In this document: positions 53,588 to 63,430 of the stretch, in pieces
Numbering within the stretch: position 1 is the first letter of the stretch
Layout of the letters: the number at the start of each line of letters is the position of its first letter
Origin: Halostagnicola kamekurae
Lineage (GTDB): Archaea; Halobacteriota; Halobacteria; Halobacteriales; Natrialbaceae
DNA: 64,000 bases
Direction: 5' to 3'
Assembly: GCF_900116205.1 (NCBI RefSeq)
Contig: NZ_FOZS01000002.1
Span: 682,001 to 746,000, forward strand
Translations under genes and position numbers: made by a program
Notes under the pieces: model-generated
Seen by the model: the letters and a program-made list of their open reading frames with translations, nothing else
The model's database searches: none
Told to the model about the DNA's origin: nothing

Positions 53588-54379
53588 TCAGAACGGGAAC
53601 AGCGAGTCAGCGTTCGGATCGCGCTCGAGCAGTTCGATCTCGTGGCCGTCCTGATCTTTGGTGAACGCGTACATGTTGTCGTTGCTCTCCGGATCTCGGT
53701 AGTCGGCCGCCTCTCGAGTCTGTAATTGCTCCCAGTCCTCGACGAGGTCGTCGACTTCGACACAGAGGTGCCCCCAGGCGTCGCCCAGCTCGTAGCTCCG
53801 GCCGTCGTAGTTGTAGGTGAGTTCGACCGACATCGCCTCTTCGGCGGCGTCCTCGGGTTTCACGAAGTAGTTCGCGAAGGTATCGGACTCCCAGCGGCCG
53901 GTGTGTTCGTACTCGAACTTCCGAGTCCAGAAGCCGATCGCCTCGTCGGCGTCCTCGACGCGAATCATGGTGTGATCGAGCGACCACTTCGCGCCGTGGT
54001 CGCGCTTGACGATCTCTATCTCGTGGCCGTCGGGGTCCTTGACGAACGCGTAGCGCCCGTCGCAGGATTCGGGGTCGCGGTAGTCTTCGACGCCCTCGTC
54101 CATCAGTTGCTGGTAGGACGACTCGAGTTCGTCCTCGGGGACGCGAACGGCGATGTGGCCCCACGCGTCGCCGACCTCGAGGTCGTCGTCGCCCTCGTTG
54201 TGGGTCAACTCGAGCATCGCACCCTCCTCGTGCATCTCCTCGGGCCCGAGGTAGACGATGGTGAAGCCGTCGCCCTCGTGGCGGTCTTTCTCCTCGTAGC
54301 CGAAGTGGGTCTGGTACCACTCGAGGGAGTCGTCCAGATCTGCGACTCGCAGCATCACGTGATCGAGCGTTCCGTCCAT
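53588..54379 (-). CDS. Two-domain VOC (glyoxalase/dioxygenase fold) protein
   Basis: 263-aa protein of two repeated VOC domains (residues 1-128 and 131-263). Each has a His in LDHVML/LDHTMI, Glu in MLELTHN/SVELTYN, His in DAWGHIAV/DAWGHLCV and Glu in DGHEIEI. With both sets intact, each domain could hold a metal and the protein could fold like a glyoxalase I dimer on one chain. Substrate unknown; lactoylglutathione lyase is a common label but haloarchaea use gamma-glutamylcysteine rather than glutathione. Confidence 0.85.
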   Translation of the reverse strand: MDGTLDHVMLRVADLDDSLEWYQTHFGYEEKDRHEGDGFTIVYLGPEEMHEEGAMLELTHNEGDDDLEVGDAWGHIAVRVPEDELESSYQQLMDEGVEDYRDPESCDGRYAFVKDPDGHEIEIVKRDHGAKWSLDHTMIRVEDADEAIGFWTRKFEYEHTGRWESDTFANYFVKPEDAAEEAMSVELTYNYDGRSYELGDAWGHLCVEVDDLVEDWEQLQTREAADYRDPESNDNMYAFTKDQDGHEIELLERDPNADSLFPF

Positions 54380-54487
54380 GGACGGGTCTACGATCGGTAA
54401 TTCTAAAAGCGTGGCGAAGCCGGTAGTCCCTCGGTCTGCGGACCGGTCGTTCGAAGTGGATCTCGAGCGAGAAAGCGACGAAATGCC

Positions 54488-56182
54488 TTACTCCGTCGAG
54501 TCGGTCGTGGATTCTCGAGCGGAGACGGACTCTCGGTCTTCCTGTGGAACGTTCGAAACGACGGGCTCGACGCCGCGCCGCCTGGCGTCCAGTTCCGAAA
54601 GCGCGTAGACGAGGCCGACGAGCAGGACGAATCCGAGCGGCAGGAAGACAAGCGGCGGCACCTCGAGGAACCCGTACAGCAGGTAACAGACGACGACCAC
54701 GGCCATCACGGTCCCGGCGTAGTAAAACTGGGTCCGAACGTGATCGATCAGGTCCGCGCCGGTGAACGTCGAGGAGAGCACCGACGTATCGGAGATCGGC
54801 GAGGTGTGATCACCGAAGATCGCACCGGAGAAGACGGCACCGACGACGACGGGCATGGGTTCGAACGTCCCCGTCATCTCGAAGGCGACGGTGATCGCGA
54901 TGGGCGTCACTATCGTCATGGTCGCCCACGACGACCCCATGGTGAACGCGACGAACGCGGACACGAACACGATGACGAGCGGAAGAAGTTCCGCGGGGAT
55001 AGACGACCCGACGACGCCGGCGACGAAATCGCCGGTTCCCAGCGCGTCAGTCGTCGAACTGATCCCCCACGCCAGGACGAGGATCGTCACTGCGGTCAAC
55101 ATGAGTCGGAAGCCGTCGAGCACAGTCTCCACGCCCTCGCTGAGATCGAAGAGGTCGTAGGCGATGCCGATCGCGATCGCGGTGGCGACCATCGCGAACG
55201 AGCCCCAGATCAGCGAACTGGTGAAGTTCCCCGAACCGACGATATCGACGAGCACCTGCACCGTTCCGGTTTCGTCTGCGGCGGCACCGAACGCCGTCGG
55301 CGCGCCTGCCTCCGCCTGAGCGGAGAGCCACGACTGGTGTCCGGTCCAGACCGCGCCGGCCAGCGTGACCGCGAGGAGGACGGCGACCGGCCCGAAGAAC
55401 GTCCGAAGCATCGGTTTGTCCTCGATCGGTTCGCCGAGGTCCTTCTCGACTTCCTGCAGGGGTTGTGCGTCGTCGCGGTTTACCTTCCCGGAGGACCACG
55501 CGCGGTGTTCCGCGGTCAGCATCTCGCCGTAGTCTCGCCCCGTGTAGACGATGATCCCGACCATCACGATCGCGAGTAGCGAGTAGGTGTTGAACGGAAT
55601 CGAGCTGACGAACGTCTCGAACGCGGTCGGCGTCTCCGAGACGCCGTCGAGACCGTTGTACGCGTCGGCGATCAGCGAGAGCTGGAACGCGACCCAGCTC
55701 GAGAGCCCGATCGTCGCCACGGGCGCGGATGTCGAGTCGACGATGTATGAGAGCTTCTCGCGGGAGATCCGGAGCTGATCGGAGAGCTCGCGCATGGTGC
55801 TGCCGACGATCGCCGTGTTCGCGTAGTCGTCGAAAAAGAGCAACATACCCAACAGCCACGTCGTCAGCCCAACGTTTCGACGGGTCTGGAGGTTCGCCGT
55901 CGCCCACCGTCGAACGGCGGTCGCGCCCCCGAGTCGCCAGATGAGCGCGACCCCCGAACCGAGCAGGAGCGTAAAGAGCAGGATTTCGACGTAGAACCCG
56001 TCGTCGGCGATGATCCCGCTCACGATCCAGTCGAACGTCTGTGCGATTCCCAGACTCTCGGTGTAGATGATCGCCCCGGACCAGATACCCAGGAACAACG
56101 AGAGCATCGGCCGCCGCGTCACGATCGCGAGGACGATGGCGAGCAGCGGCGGCAACACCGAGAGCGCACCGAACTCAGGCAT
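54488..56182 (-). CDS. nhaC: NhaC-family Na+/H+ antiporter
   Basis: 564-aa membrane protein with about twelve helices. ALSVLPPLLAIVLAIVTRRP at the start, LLFFDDYANTAIVGSTMREL near residue 117 and GSSWATMTIVTPIAI plus FGDHTSPISDTSVLSSTF in the C-half are NhaC signatures; paired Asp in FFDDYAN are the likely ion-binding residues. It exports Na+ against protons, which fits a high-salt lifestyle. The C-terminus is a short acidic tail. Confidence 0.9.
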   Translation of the reverse strand: MPEFGALSVLPPLLAIVLAIVTRRPMLSLFLGIWSGAIIYTESLGIAQTFDWIVSGIIADDGFYVEILLFTLLLGSGVALIWRLGGATAVRRWATANLQTRRNVGLTTWLLGMLLFFDDYANTAIVGSTMRELSDQLRISREKLSYIVDSTSAPVATIGLSSWVAFQLSLIADAYNGLDGVSETPTAFETFVSSIPFNTYSLLAIVMVGIIVYTGRDYGEMLTAEHRAWSSGKVNRDDAQPLQEVEKDLGEPIEDKPMLRTFFGPVAVLLAVTLAGAVWTGHQSWLSAQAEAGAPTAFGAAADETGTVQVLVDIVGSGNFTSSLIWGSFAMVATAIAIGIAYDLFDLSEGVETVLDGFRLMLTAVTILVLAWGISSTTDALGTGDFVAGVVGSSIPAELLPLVIVFVSAFVAFTMGSSWATMTIVTPIAITVAFEMTGTFEPMPVVVGAVFSGAIFGDHTSPISDTSVLSSTFTGADLIDHVRTQFYYAGTVMAVVVVCYLLYGFLEVPPLVFLPLGFVLLVGLVYALSELDARRRGVEPVVSNVPQEDRESVSARESTTDSTE

Positions 56183-56249
56183 GCTCGGAAAACGAACCTG
56201 TCGCGGATATATCTCTCGGATTCGAAAAAACGGAACCCGAACGCCGTCG

Positions 56250-57359
56250 CTATCGTCGGAGGATCAACTTGAGCACGTCCTCGTCCTCGAGGACGTGCTG
56301 GTCGCCGACCTGCTGTTCGTCGTGGGTCGCGCTCGGCCCCGAGACGCGGGCGAACCGGAACCGCTCTTGCATCTCGCCGCCGAGTTTGTCGACCGCCTCC
56401 TCGATGGTCGACCCGCGCTCTAACATCAGCGGTTCCTCGTAGTCGACGCCACGACCCGGCTTGTCCATGTAGACCCGGATGAGGTCGAGGTTCTCCCAGA
56501 GGCGGTCTTTGAGCGCCTCGAGGCCCTTTTCCTCCTCGGCGCTGATGAACGTGACCTCCTCGGGGTCGAGCCCGCGCTCTCTGAGCTGCTCGTCGACGGT
56601 CTCCTTGTAGTCGGGTTCGATCAGGTCGACTTTGTTCACGCAGGTGATCGACGGGATGTACTCGCGGTTTTCCATCAGACCGTCGATCAGCCGATCGATG
56701 TCGACCTTCTCGCCGAGGTTCACGTCGGCGTTGACGTAGCCGTGCTCGCGGAGTACGTCCGAGATCGTCTCCTCGTCTAAGTCCTGATCCGCGCTCGAGG
56801 TAATCTTGATGCCGTCTTTGATCTTCGGACGCACGGTGACCCGCGGCGGCGTCTTGTCGACTCGAATGTTGATGTCGTAGAGCTCCTCCTGGAGTCGATC
56901 GTACTGTTCGATCTCGAACACCGAGAGGACGAAGAGGATGAGATCGGCGTTTCGGACGACCGAGAGGACCTGCTTGCCGTCGCCCTTGCCGGTCGCCGCG
57001 CCCTGAATCAGCCCGGGAACGTCGAGCAACTGTATGTTCGCACCGCGGTGTTTGCACATGCCGGGGTTGACGTCGAGCGTCGTGAACTCGTAGGAGCCGG
57101 TCTCGCTGTCGGCGTTCGTCAGCGAGTTCAAAAGCGAGGATTTGCCGACGCTCGGAAACCCGACGAGCGCGACCGTCGCGTCCCCGGTCTTTTCGACGTC
57201 ATAACCGGTGCCGCCGCCGGCCGAGGACTGATTCTGCAGTTTCTCCTTTTTCTCCGCGAGCTTCGATTTCAGCCGGCCGATGTGGGCCTCCGTCGACTTG
57301 TTGTAGGGCGTGCTGGCGATCTCTTCTTCGATCTCCTCGATCTCCTCCTCGAGCCCCAT
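56250..57359 (-). CDS. DRG-type OBG-family GTPase with TGS domain
   Basis: 369-aa translation-associated GTPase. An N-terminal coiled coil (residues 1-45), P loop GFPSVGKSSLLNSL near 69, DVPGLIQGAATGKGDGK near 113, CVNKVDLIEPD near 241, and a C-terminal TGS domain (LIRVYMDKPGRGVDYEEPLM). Archaeal DRG homologues act at ribosomes. Two ORFs upstream on the other strand are unrelated. Confidence 0.93.
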   Translation of the reverse strand: MGLEEEIEEIEEEIASTPYNKSTEAHIGRLKSKLAEKKEKLQNQSSAGGGTGYDVEKTGDATVALVGFPSVGKSSLLNSLTNADSETGSYEFTTLDVNPGMCKHRGANIQLLDVPGLIQGAATGKGDGKQVLSVVRNADLILFVLSVFEIEQYDRLQEELYDINIRVDKTPPRVTVRPKIKDGIKITSSADQDLDEETISDVLREHGYVNADVNLGEKVDIDRLIDGLMENREYIPSITCVNKVDLIEPDYKETVDEQLRERGLDPEEVTFISAEEEKGLEALKDRLWENLDLIRVYMDKPGRGVDYEEPLMLERGSTIEEAVDKLGGEMQERFRFARVSGPSATHDEQQVGDQHVLEDEDVLKLILRR

Positions 57360-57604
57360 GTACCTACACGCAACCGTTCGTCTGGAAAAACCCTTTCCAT
57401 GCGACCCGATCGAACCGGATTCGCGCTCTTCATCTCGAGGACCGGTCGTTGCGTGGAGCGTATTATACCTACTGGCCGGTGGATTTTCTACGAACCCTGT
57501 ACCGCGTTCCTATGCTCGTCTAAGCTCCTGAAGCTCCCTATTACCAATACAAATTTGATTCCGACACACATAAACCACGGGGCTGGCACAGTCGGAGTGT
57601 ACAA

Positions 57605-57808
57605 ATGTCGGGACCGTCGCAACTGCGTGATAGCACCCAGATCGTTCTTCAGCAGGAGGTGCTCCGGGAACTCGAGACGCAGTTAGACGACGAGTTCACC
57701 GTCACGATCTTCGACGAGAGCGAGGAGTACTGTCGGATCATCGGGAGCCCCGTCGAGATCAAGGCGGCCAGCGACTTCCTCGCCCGCCGCGGGGTCACTA
57801 TCGCGTGA
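57605..57808 (+). CDS. Small haloarchaeal protein (VNG_1110C-like)
   Basis: 67-aa protein with an alpha-beta-beta-alpha look: LRDSTQIVLQQEVLRELETQ, FTVTIFDESEEYCRIIG and PVEIKAASDFLARRGVTIA. I recall a haloarchaeal family of the VNG_1110C type with this layout; function unknown. Preceded by an AT-rich stretch at 57540-57575 that may hold its promoter. Confidence 0.75.
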   Translation: MSGPSQLRDSTQIVLQQEVLRELETQLDDEFTVTIFDESEEYCRIIGSPVEIKAASDFLARRGVTIA

Positions 57809-57838
57809 TCCCGGCGGAACGCTCGGTTCCCATCGTCG

Positions 57839-59158
57839 CTATCGCTCCGGATGGATCGGGCCGTCGAAGCCGCCCCGAACCAGCGGTTTCGCGATGTGCC
57901 GGCGCGCACACGGCGGGACCTCGTACCAGCCGACCTCGAGGTCGCGCTCGAGCGGAACTTCGGATTTTCCCGGCGCAGTCGTCCCGCAGTCACGGCATCG
58001 ATACCCCTGATCGCTGCCGGCGCTTTCCATCGTCCGACCGCACTCGAGACACGTCGGCGTGACGAGTTCGGTCTCTACGAGGTCGCGAACCGCCAGCTTC
58101 TCGAGTTTGAGCGTCCCGCGCGCGAGTTCCCCGCAGACGGTGAGCCGATCGCCGACGCGGAGTTCGCGGACCCGGTCGCGGAATCGCTTGGTCGGCTCGA
58201 ACGCCGCGCACTCGAGGCGGTCGGGTTCGGATTCTACTGCCCGCCTATCGCCGTCTGTGTCTCGGTCCGCGTGATCCTCGAGCGACTCGATCGCGAAGAA
58301 GACGTGGCCGCCGCGTCGGGTTTCGGGGGCCGAGACGACCCGCCCGTCGAGGCGATAGGACCAGCCGTCGCGAGCCGCCGAGATCGTCCCCTCACGGAGA
58401 TGTGCGTCGGTCCCCTGATTCGTCCGGAAGCGCTGGCTCGAGGCCACCGGTTCGCTGTCGATCGCGGCCGCGACGCGTTCGACCGCCTCCGGGTCGTCGC
58501 CCCTGATTCCGTGGAGAATCGGACCCGGCGTGTGCGGAACGCAGACGGCTTCGCCTTCGACGCGGTCGACGGTGTCCCAGACGTCGGGGTACTCCTCCTC
58601 GGCTGCGGCGAAGACGCTTTCGCGGTCGACCTCGCGGGACGTCCCCCACCGCTCGGGTTCGCGGTAGCTGATGTACTCGTCTGTCCACTCCTCGAGCGCC
58701 CGCCAGCTGCCGATCGCCGCCAGCGCGCCGATCCGGCCGCGGCCGTTGCCCGCGTGCCACGATCGGTAGCCGCGGGCGTCGATCAGGGATTCGGCCTCGT
58801 CGATCTCGAGGTGATCGCGAATCGCGTCGCGGGCGAACGAGCCGACCGGGTGGGGGATCGAGGCCGGGCCGTGGTCGGTGACGACCAGCCCCGGATTCGT
58901 TCGGTCGTCCGCCGTTTCCGACAGCGACTCGAGTGCGCCGCGTGCGATCTCGAACGCTCGGTCGGCGTCGCAGTCGGTGTGGACGGCGAGCGCGGCGTTC
59001 CCGCGGGTCTTGTACTCGACCGCGGGGTTGAGCCGAACGAGCAGCAGTCGCGACACCTCGTTCTCTGTACGCAACCGATCCGCTATCCTCGTCGCGACGT
59101 ACGTGGTACACATCCCGCGCTCTCGAGAGTCGGTGTCGTCGAGCCCGACGATGGTCAT
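57839..59158 (-). CDS. tiaS: tRNA(Ile2) 2-agmatinylcytidine synthetase TiaS
   Basis: 439-aa enzyme that attaches agmatine to C34 of tRNA-Ile2 so that it reads AUA. The N-terminus MTIVGLDDTDSRERGMCTTY is the phosphate-binding kinase-like motif; residues 110-330 contain ARGYRSWHAGNGRGRIGALA; an OB-fold at about 330-380 precedes a zinc ribbon with CLECG and CRDCG; and the C-terminus ends WYEVPPCARRHIAKPLVRGG. Essential in archaea. Start at 59158. Confidence 0.95.
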   Translation of the reverse strand: MTIVGLDDTDSRERGMCTTYVATRIADRLRTENEVSRLLLVRLNPAVEYKTRGNAALAVHTDCDADRAFEIARGALESLSETADDRTNPGLVVTDHGPASIPHPVGSFARDAIRDHLEIDEAESLIDARGYRSWHAGNGRGRIGALAAIGSWRALEEWTDEYISYREPERWGTSREVDRESVFAAAEEEYPDVWDTVDRVEGEAVCVPHTPGPILHGIRGDDPEAVERVAAAIDSEPVASSQRFRTNQGTDAHLREGTISAARDGWSYRLDGRVVSAPETRRGGHVFFAIESLEDHADRDTDGDRRAVESEPDRLECAAFEPTKRFRDRVRELRVGDRLTVCGELARGTLKLEKLAVRDLVETELVTPTCLECGRTMESAGSDQGYRCRDCGTTAPGKSEVPLERDLEVGWYEVPPCARRHIAKPLVRGGFDGPIHPER

Positions 59159-59273
59159 TGGCCGTCGTTAGACGGCGAGTGGGTAACGCCTTTCGGAGCG
59201 ATCTGCGGCCGTCGATCGCAGCGAAAACGAAGTCGAGAATCTCTCCGTTCGTACCGGCACGGAGGCTAACTCG

Positions 59274-59609
59274 TCAGTCGTCGGCGGTCGCGGCCCCGTT
59301 CGCGCCCTCGGAGTCGATTTCTGCCTCGATGCTCGGCGGGTACTTCCCGCGGTCGAGTTTGAGGTCGGAGGTCGGCCGAGCCATGCAGGTGAGCGCGTAC
59401 GCCTCGGCTTCGGCCTCCGTGAGCCCGCGGGCCGCGGGTTGGGTGACCTCTCCCTCGACGATCTCCGCAGAACAGGCCAGACACATGCCGACGCGGCAGG
59501 AGTACTCTTGGGCGATCCCCTCCTCGAGACAGCGGCTGAGAATCGTCTCCTTGTCCGAGCAGGTGATCGTCTCGCCGGTGCCGACGAACTCGACGGTGTA
59601 CTCTGTCAT
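59274..59609 (-). CDS. Plant-type [2Fe-2S] ferredoxin
   Basis: 111-aa electron carrier. Cluster ligands are the C-x4-C-x2-C of EYSCRVGMCLACSAEI plus Cys in YALTCMARP. It lacks the 20-residue acidic N-terminal insertion of the main halophilic ferredoxin, so it is a shorter paralogue. It is divergent from the geranylgeranyl reductase; an electron-donor link is possible because archaeal reductases can use ferredoxin. Confidence 0.92.
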   Translation of the reverse strand: MTEYTVEFVGTGETITCSDKETILSRCLEEGIAQEYSCRVGMCLACSAEIVEGEVTQPAARGLTEAEAEAYALTCMARPTSDLKLDRGKYPPSIEAEIDSEGANGAATADD

Positions 59610-59774
59610 ACCGCCTGCTACGAAAGACCACGCTAAAACTCTTTATTTAGGATCTGTCGTGTCACTACCGACACAAAGGCGATCGCCGACGGCCCGTTCG
59701 ATCCGCATTTTGACCCGCCCGAACCAACGAATAACACGAAAAACGTTTTCTTACCTGGGTAACCACTCCTAGGT

Positions 59775-61181
59775 ATGAGTACGCAGGAACAGTCGGCTGC
59801 AACCGCGACGACGGAGACGCGCTCGCCCGACGTGGTCGTCGTCGGTGCGGGGACCGCGGGCTGCTACGCGGCGGCAACGGTCGCACAGGCGGGCTACGAG
59901 GTCGTCATCCTCGAGCGGAAAACCGAGGAAGAGGCGGGCCACATCGCGTGTGGCGACGCGCTGAAGGGCGCAGATGCCTTCCCCGATGCGATCCCGAAAT
60001 CCAAGCTCGAGCCGGCGTTTACGAATACCGGCGTCGACCACGGGCGCTTCGAAATCCCACAGGAAGACACCGTCCTCGAGATTCCGGTACCCGGCGAGCT
60101 GGCGGTCATCGACCGCTGGGAGTACGGCCGCCGAATCATCGAGGGCGCGGGCGACGCCGGCGTCGACTTCCACTACGATACGGTCGTCCAGAACGTGTTA
60201 CAGGCCGACGACGGGCGGGTAACCGGCGTCGAGGCGATGTCCAAAGGCGACCCGCGCACCTACGAGGCCGACGTCGTCATCGACGGCGCGGGGTCGCTTT
60301 CGATCCTACAGGATCACGTCGACTTCTCGGAGTCGACGTACGACACGAACGTCAACTACTCGCAGTTCTGTTCGGCCTACCGGGAGATCGTCCACGTCGA
60401 CGAGCCTGTCGAGTGGGACGACGCGCTCGTGTTCAAGCCGACCGAACGCGCGGCGGGCTACCTCTGGTACTTCCCGCGTACCGACACGGAGATCAACGCC
60501 GGCCTCGGCTTCCAGATGACCGAGGAGCCGATGGAACTGGTCGACGACCTGAAGCGAGACCTCGAGAACCGGGCCGAGTTCGAGGGTGCCGAAGTCGAGG
60601 ACAAACTGGGAGCCGCGCTCCCGACCCGTCGGCCGTACGATTCGGCCGTCCACCCCGGATTCATGTCCGTCGGCGACGCCGCGGGTCACGTCAACCCGAC
60701 CACCGGCGGCGGCATCGCCGGCGCGGCATACGCCGGCAGCTACGCCGCCGAGCAGGCGATCGAGGCCCTCGAGACCGGCGACTACAGCGAGGAGACGTTC
60801 TGGCGGTACAACGAACGCGTCATGGACCACTTCGGCGCGCGATACGCCGCCCTCGACGTGTACAACATCCTCTCCACCGCCGTCGACATCGACGACCTGA
60901 TGGGACTGCTCGCGGCGATGCCCGGCGACAAACTCGCAGAGGCGCTGTACTCCGGCAGCGCGAACATCGGTCTCAAGCTCAAACTCGAGTCGCTGATCAA
61001 GAGCCGCGGCCATTGGGGAACGATCTGGAACCTCTACCAGACCAAACAGCGCGCCGACGAACTGCTGGCCCACTACGAGGACTACCCCTCGAGTCCCGAC
61101 GGGTTCGAGGCCTGGCAGGCCGAACGCGACGAGTTGATGGAGCGCGTGTACGAAACGACCGGCGCGGATCCGAAGTACTGA
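59775..61181 (+). CDS. Geranylgeranyl reductase (digeranylgeranylglycerophospholipid reductase)
   Basis: 468-aa FAD enzyme that saturates the isoprenoid chains of archaeal membrane lipids. The FAD motif VVVVGAGTAGCYAAATVAQ begins at residue 18; CGDALKGAD follows near residue 60, and the second FAD motif GDAAGHVNPTTGGGIAGA is near residue 299. The C-terminal helices suit membrane association. The start at 59775 is preceded by an AT-rich region with TTTTCTTACC about 25 nt upstream. Divergent from the ferredoxin gene with 165 bp between them. Confidence 0.93.
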   Translation: MSTQEQSAATATTETRSPDVVVVGAGTAGCYAAATVAQAGYEVVILERKTEEEAGHIACGDALKGADAFPDAIPKSKLEPAFTNTGVDHGRFEIPQEDTVLEIPVPGELAVIDRWEYGRRIIEGAGDAGVDFHYDTVVQNVLQADDGRVTGVEAMSKGDPRTYEADVVIDGAGSLSILQDHVDFSESTYDTNVNYSQFCSAYREIVHVDEPVEWDDALVFKPTERAAGYLWYFPRTDTEINAGLGFQMTEEPMELVDDLKRDLENRAEFEGAEVEDKLGAALPTRRPYDSAVHPGFMSVGDAAGHVNPTTGGGIAGAAYAGSYAAEQAIEALETGDYSEETFWRYNERVMDHFGARYAALDVYNILSTAVDIDDLMGLLAAMPGDKLAEALYSGSANIGLKLKLESLIKSRGHWGTIWNLYQTKQRADELLAHYEDYPSSPDGFEAWQAERDELMERVYETTGADPKY

Positions 61182-61269
61182 GCCCGCAGGCGGTTTCTCT
61201 TCTTTCGAACACTTCGACCCTACGCTGTTAGGATGTGACCGCATTGCGATCGGTTGCCACGGTTGTGAT

Positions 61270-62091
61270 ATGGTTCGAAACCATACACGCCGACGGATGC
61301 TCTCGGGAGCAGGAGCCGCTAGCGTCGTCGCAATCGCAGGCTGTCTGGGCGGTGGCGAAGGATCCGAAAGCGATGGCTCCGGAGACGGATCGACCACCGA
61401 CGACGGTGGAAACACGACTGACGACTCCGGTGACGAGGATGAGGAGAACGGATCGATGGAGGCGTCGGTCCGCGTCGCTCACCTCTCGCCGGACGCGCCG
61501 AACGTCGACGTCTCGGTCGACGGCGAGACGGTCCTCGAGGACGTTCCCTACCGGACCGTAAGCGAGTACCTCACGCTCGAGTCGGGGACCTACGAAGTGA
61601 CGATCGCCGCCGCTGACGACCCCGACACTGTCGTCTTCGACGAGGAGCTCGAGATCGGCGCGAGCGCCTACACGGTGGCCGCGCTCGGCGAGCTCGCGGC
61701 GGAGAACCAGCCGTTCGAGGTTACGGTACTCGAAGACGATCGTTCGAGTCCCGGCGAAGACGCCTGCGTCCGCCTCGTACACGCGTCGCCGGACGCGCCG
61801 GCAGTCGACGTCACGGTCGGCGACGGCGAAACCGTCCTCTTCGAGGACGTCGGCTTCGGCGAGACCGCGACGGCCGATGTCGCGCCGGGCGAATACGCTC
61901 TCGAGGTTCGGCCCGCAACGTCGAACAACGACGGCGAGGTCGTCGGGACGTTCGACGTCGAACCGGCCGCCGGAAACGTCTACTCGGCGTTCGCGGTCGG
62001 CTACCTCGAGCCGTCAGATGCCCCGGTGGACGAAGCCTTCGACCTCGAGGTCGTGGTCGACGCCGAGGGAGAATACGTGGACGGCCACTGA
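61270..62091 (+). CDS. DUF4397 domain lipoprotein
   Basis: 273-aa exported lipoprotein. A Tat signal with RRRMLSGAGAASVVAIAGC ends in a lipobox Cys, followed by a Gly/Ser/Asp-rich linker. Then come two DUF4397 repeats: ASVRVAHLSPDAPNVDVSVD near residue 64 and ACVRLVHASPDAPAVDVTVG near 165. Surface-anchored; function unknown. Confidence 0.92.
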   Translation: MVRNHTRRRMLSGAGAASVVAIAGCLGGGEGSESDGSGDGSTTDDGGNTTDDSGDEDEENGSMEASVRVAHLSPDAPNVDVSVDGETVLEDVPYRTVSEYLTLESGTYEVTIAAADDPDTVVFDEELEIGASAYTVAALGELAAENQPFEVTVLEDDRSSPGEDACVRLVHASPDAPAVDVTVGDGETVLFEDVGFGETATADVAPGEYALEVRPATSNNDGEVVGTFDVEPAAGNVYSAFAVGYLEPSDAPVDEAFDLEVVVDAEGEYVDGH

Positions 62092-62158
62092 CGCTGCTCG
62101 AGTCTCGGTCGCTGCGTCAGCCGCTTCTGCCGTTCGTTCGATTCGCTGTGCCGACTGC

Positions 62159-63430
62159 CTACGGCCGCTCGTGTCCGATTCGTTCGATCGCGCCGGTCAA
62201 CACGTCGATGCCGTGGCCGATGCTCTCCTCGTCGACGTCGAAGGTAGCCGTGTGGTGACCGCCGGGGTGGTCGGTACCGACGCCGACGTAGCAGGCCAGC
62301 CCGCCGTTTCGCTGGACTTCCCGCATCAGGAAGGTCGCGTCTTCGCTCCCGCCGAGTTCGTCTCGCTCGAGGATCGAGTCGACGCCCTTGACGCCGCCTG
62401 CGGCGTCGGCGACGATCGATACGAGTTCGTCGTCGCTGTGTGCGCTCGGCGCTTCGGCCCCCGTCTCGACCTCGAGTTCGCAGTCGTGCATCTCGGCCGC
62501 GGATCTGAGGACGTTTCGGGCCTTCTCGTCCATGTATCGCATCAGTTCGGTGGTCTCGCCTCTGACCTCTGCGACCAGTCTCGACTCCTCTGGGATCACG
62601 TTCGCAGCGCTCCCGCCCTCGATGACGCCCGCGTTGATTCGCGTCGCACCGCCGGCGTGGCGCGGGATTCCGTACAGGTTCTGGACGGCGGTCGCGAGCG
62701 CCTGATTCGCGTTTCGACCTTGTTCGGGGTGGCCGCCCGCGTGGGCCGATTCGCCAGTGAACGTCGCCTCGAGGTGGACGACGGCGAGGAACCCCTCGAC
62801 GCCCGCGACGACCTCGCCGGTCGGGTGATCGAGGCCGACGTGCATCGCGAGCAGGTAGTCGACGTCGTCGATGTGCTCGCTCTTCGCCATCGACTTGCCG
62901 CCGCCGACGACCTCCTCTGCGGGCTGGAAGAATACCTTGAGCGTGCCCGAGAAGTCGCTCTCTCGAATCGCCTCGAGCACCCCGATTCCGATCGTGGCGT
63001 GGGCGTCGTGCCCGCAGGCGTGCATCGCCCCCTCGTGTTCGGACCGAAACCCTTCGGCGGCGGGAACGTGTGCCGGATCGTCGGATTCCGGCCGGGGCAA
63101 CGCGTCGATGTCGACCCGAAGCCCGACCGTCGGCCCCGGACCTTGCTCGAGCACGGCGACGGCGCCCGTGTGCCCGCCCTCGAGCGACTCGAGGATCTCC
63201 TCGTCGACGTCGGAGGCCGCGGCCCGGTCGTACCACGCCGACAGTTCGTCCTCGTCGGGAAGGCCCATTCGGTGGTCGGCGGCGAGCGCGTCCGGACCGA
63301 CGTGGAGGGCCGTCAGGTCGAGCTCTGAGAGGGTCTCGACCAGACGAGCAGTGGTGTAGAACTCGCACCACGCCGGTTCTGGTTTTCGATGCAGGTCACG
63401 ACGGAGCGAAACGTGCGATCCGCTGGTCAT
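62159..63430 (-). CDS. M20 family amidohydrolase
   Basis: 423-aa dinuclear metal amidohydrolase of the M20D group (aminoacylase/IAA-amino acid hydrolase type). Metal ligands are in MHACGHDAHATIG near residue 137 and VFFQPAEEVVGGG near 171, with DHPGGHHTATFDV near the C-terminus. A lid dimerisation domain with TFTGESAHAGGHPEQGRNA is also present. The insertion at about 60-90 (DALAADHRMGLPDEDEL) is unusual. The start at 63430 is chosen for the MTSGSHVSLRRDLHRKPE N-terminus. Confidence 0.93.
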   Translation of the reverse strand: MTSGSHVSLRRDLHRKPEPAWCEFYTTARLVETLSELDLTALHVGPDALAADHRMGLPDEDELSAWYDRAAASDVDEEILESLEGGHTGAVAVLEQGPGPTVGLRVDIDALPRPESDDPAHVPAAEGFRSEHEGAMHACGHDAHATIGIGVLEAIRESDFSGTLKVFFQPAEEVVGGGKSMAKSEHIDDVDYLLAMHVGLDHPTGEVVAGVEGFLAVVHLEATFTGESAHAGGHPEQGRNANQALATAVQNLYGIPRHAGGATRINAGVIEGGSAANVIPEESRLVAEVRGETTELMRYMDEKARNVLRSAAEMHDCELEVETGAEAPSAHSDDELVSIVADAAGGVKGVDSILERDELGGSEDATFLMREVQRNGGLACYVGVGTDHPGGHHTATFDVDEESIGHGIDVLTGAIERIGHERP

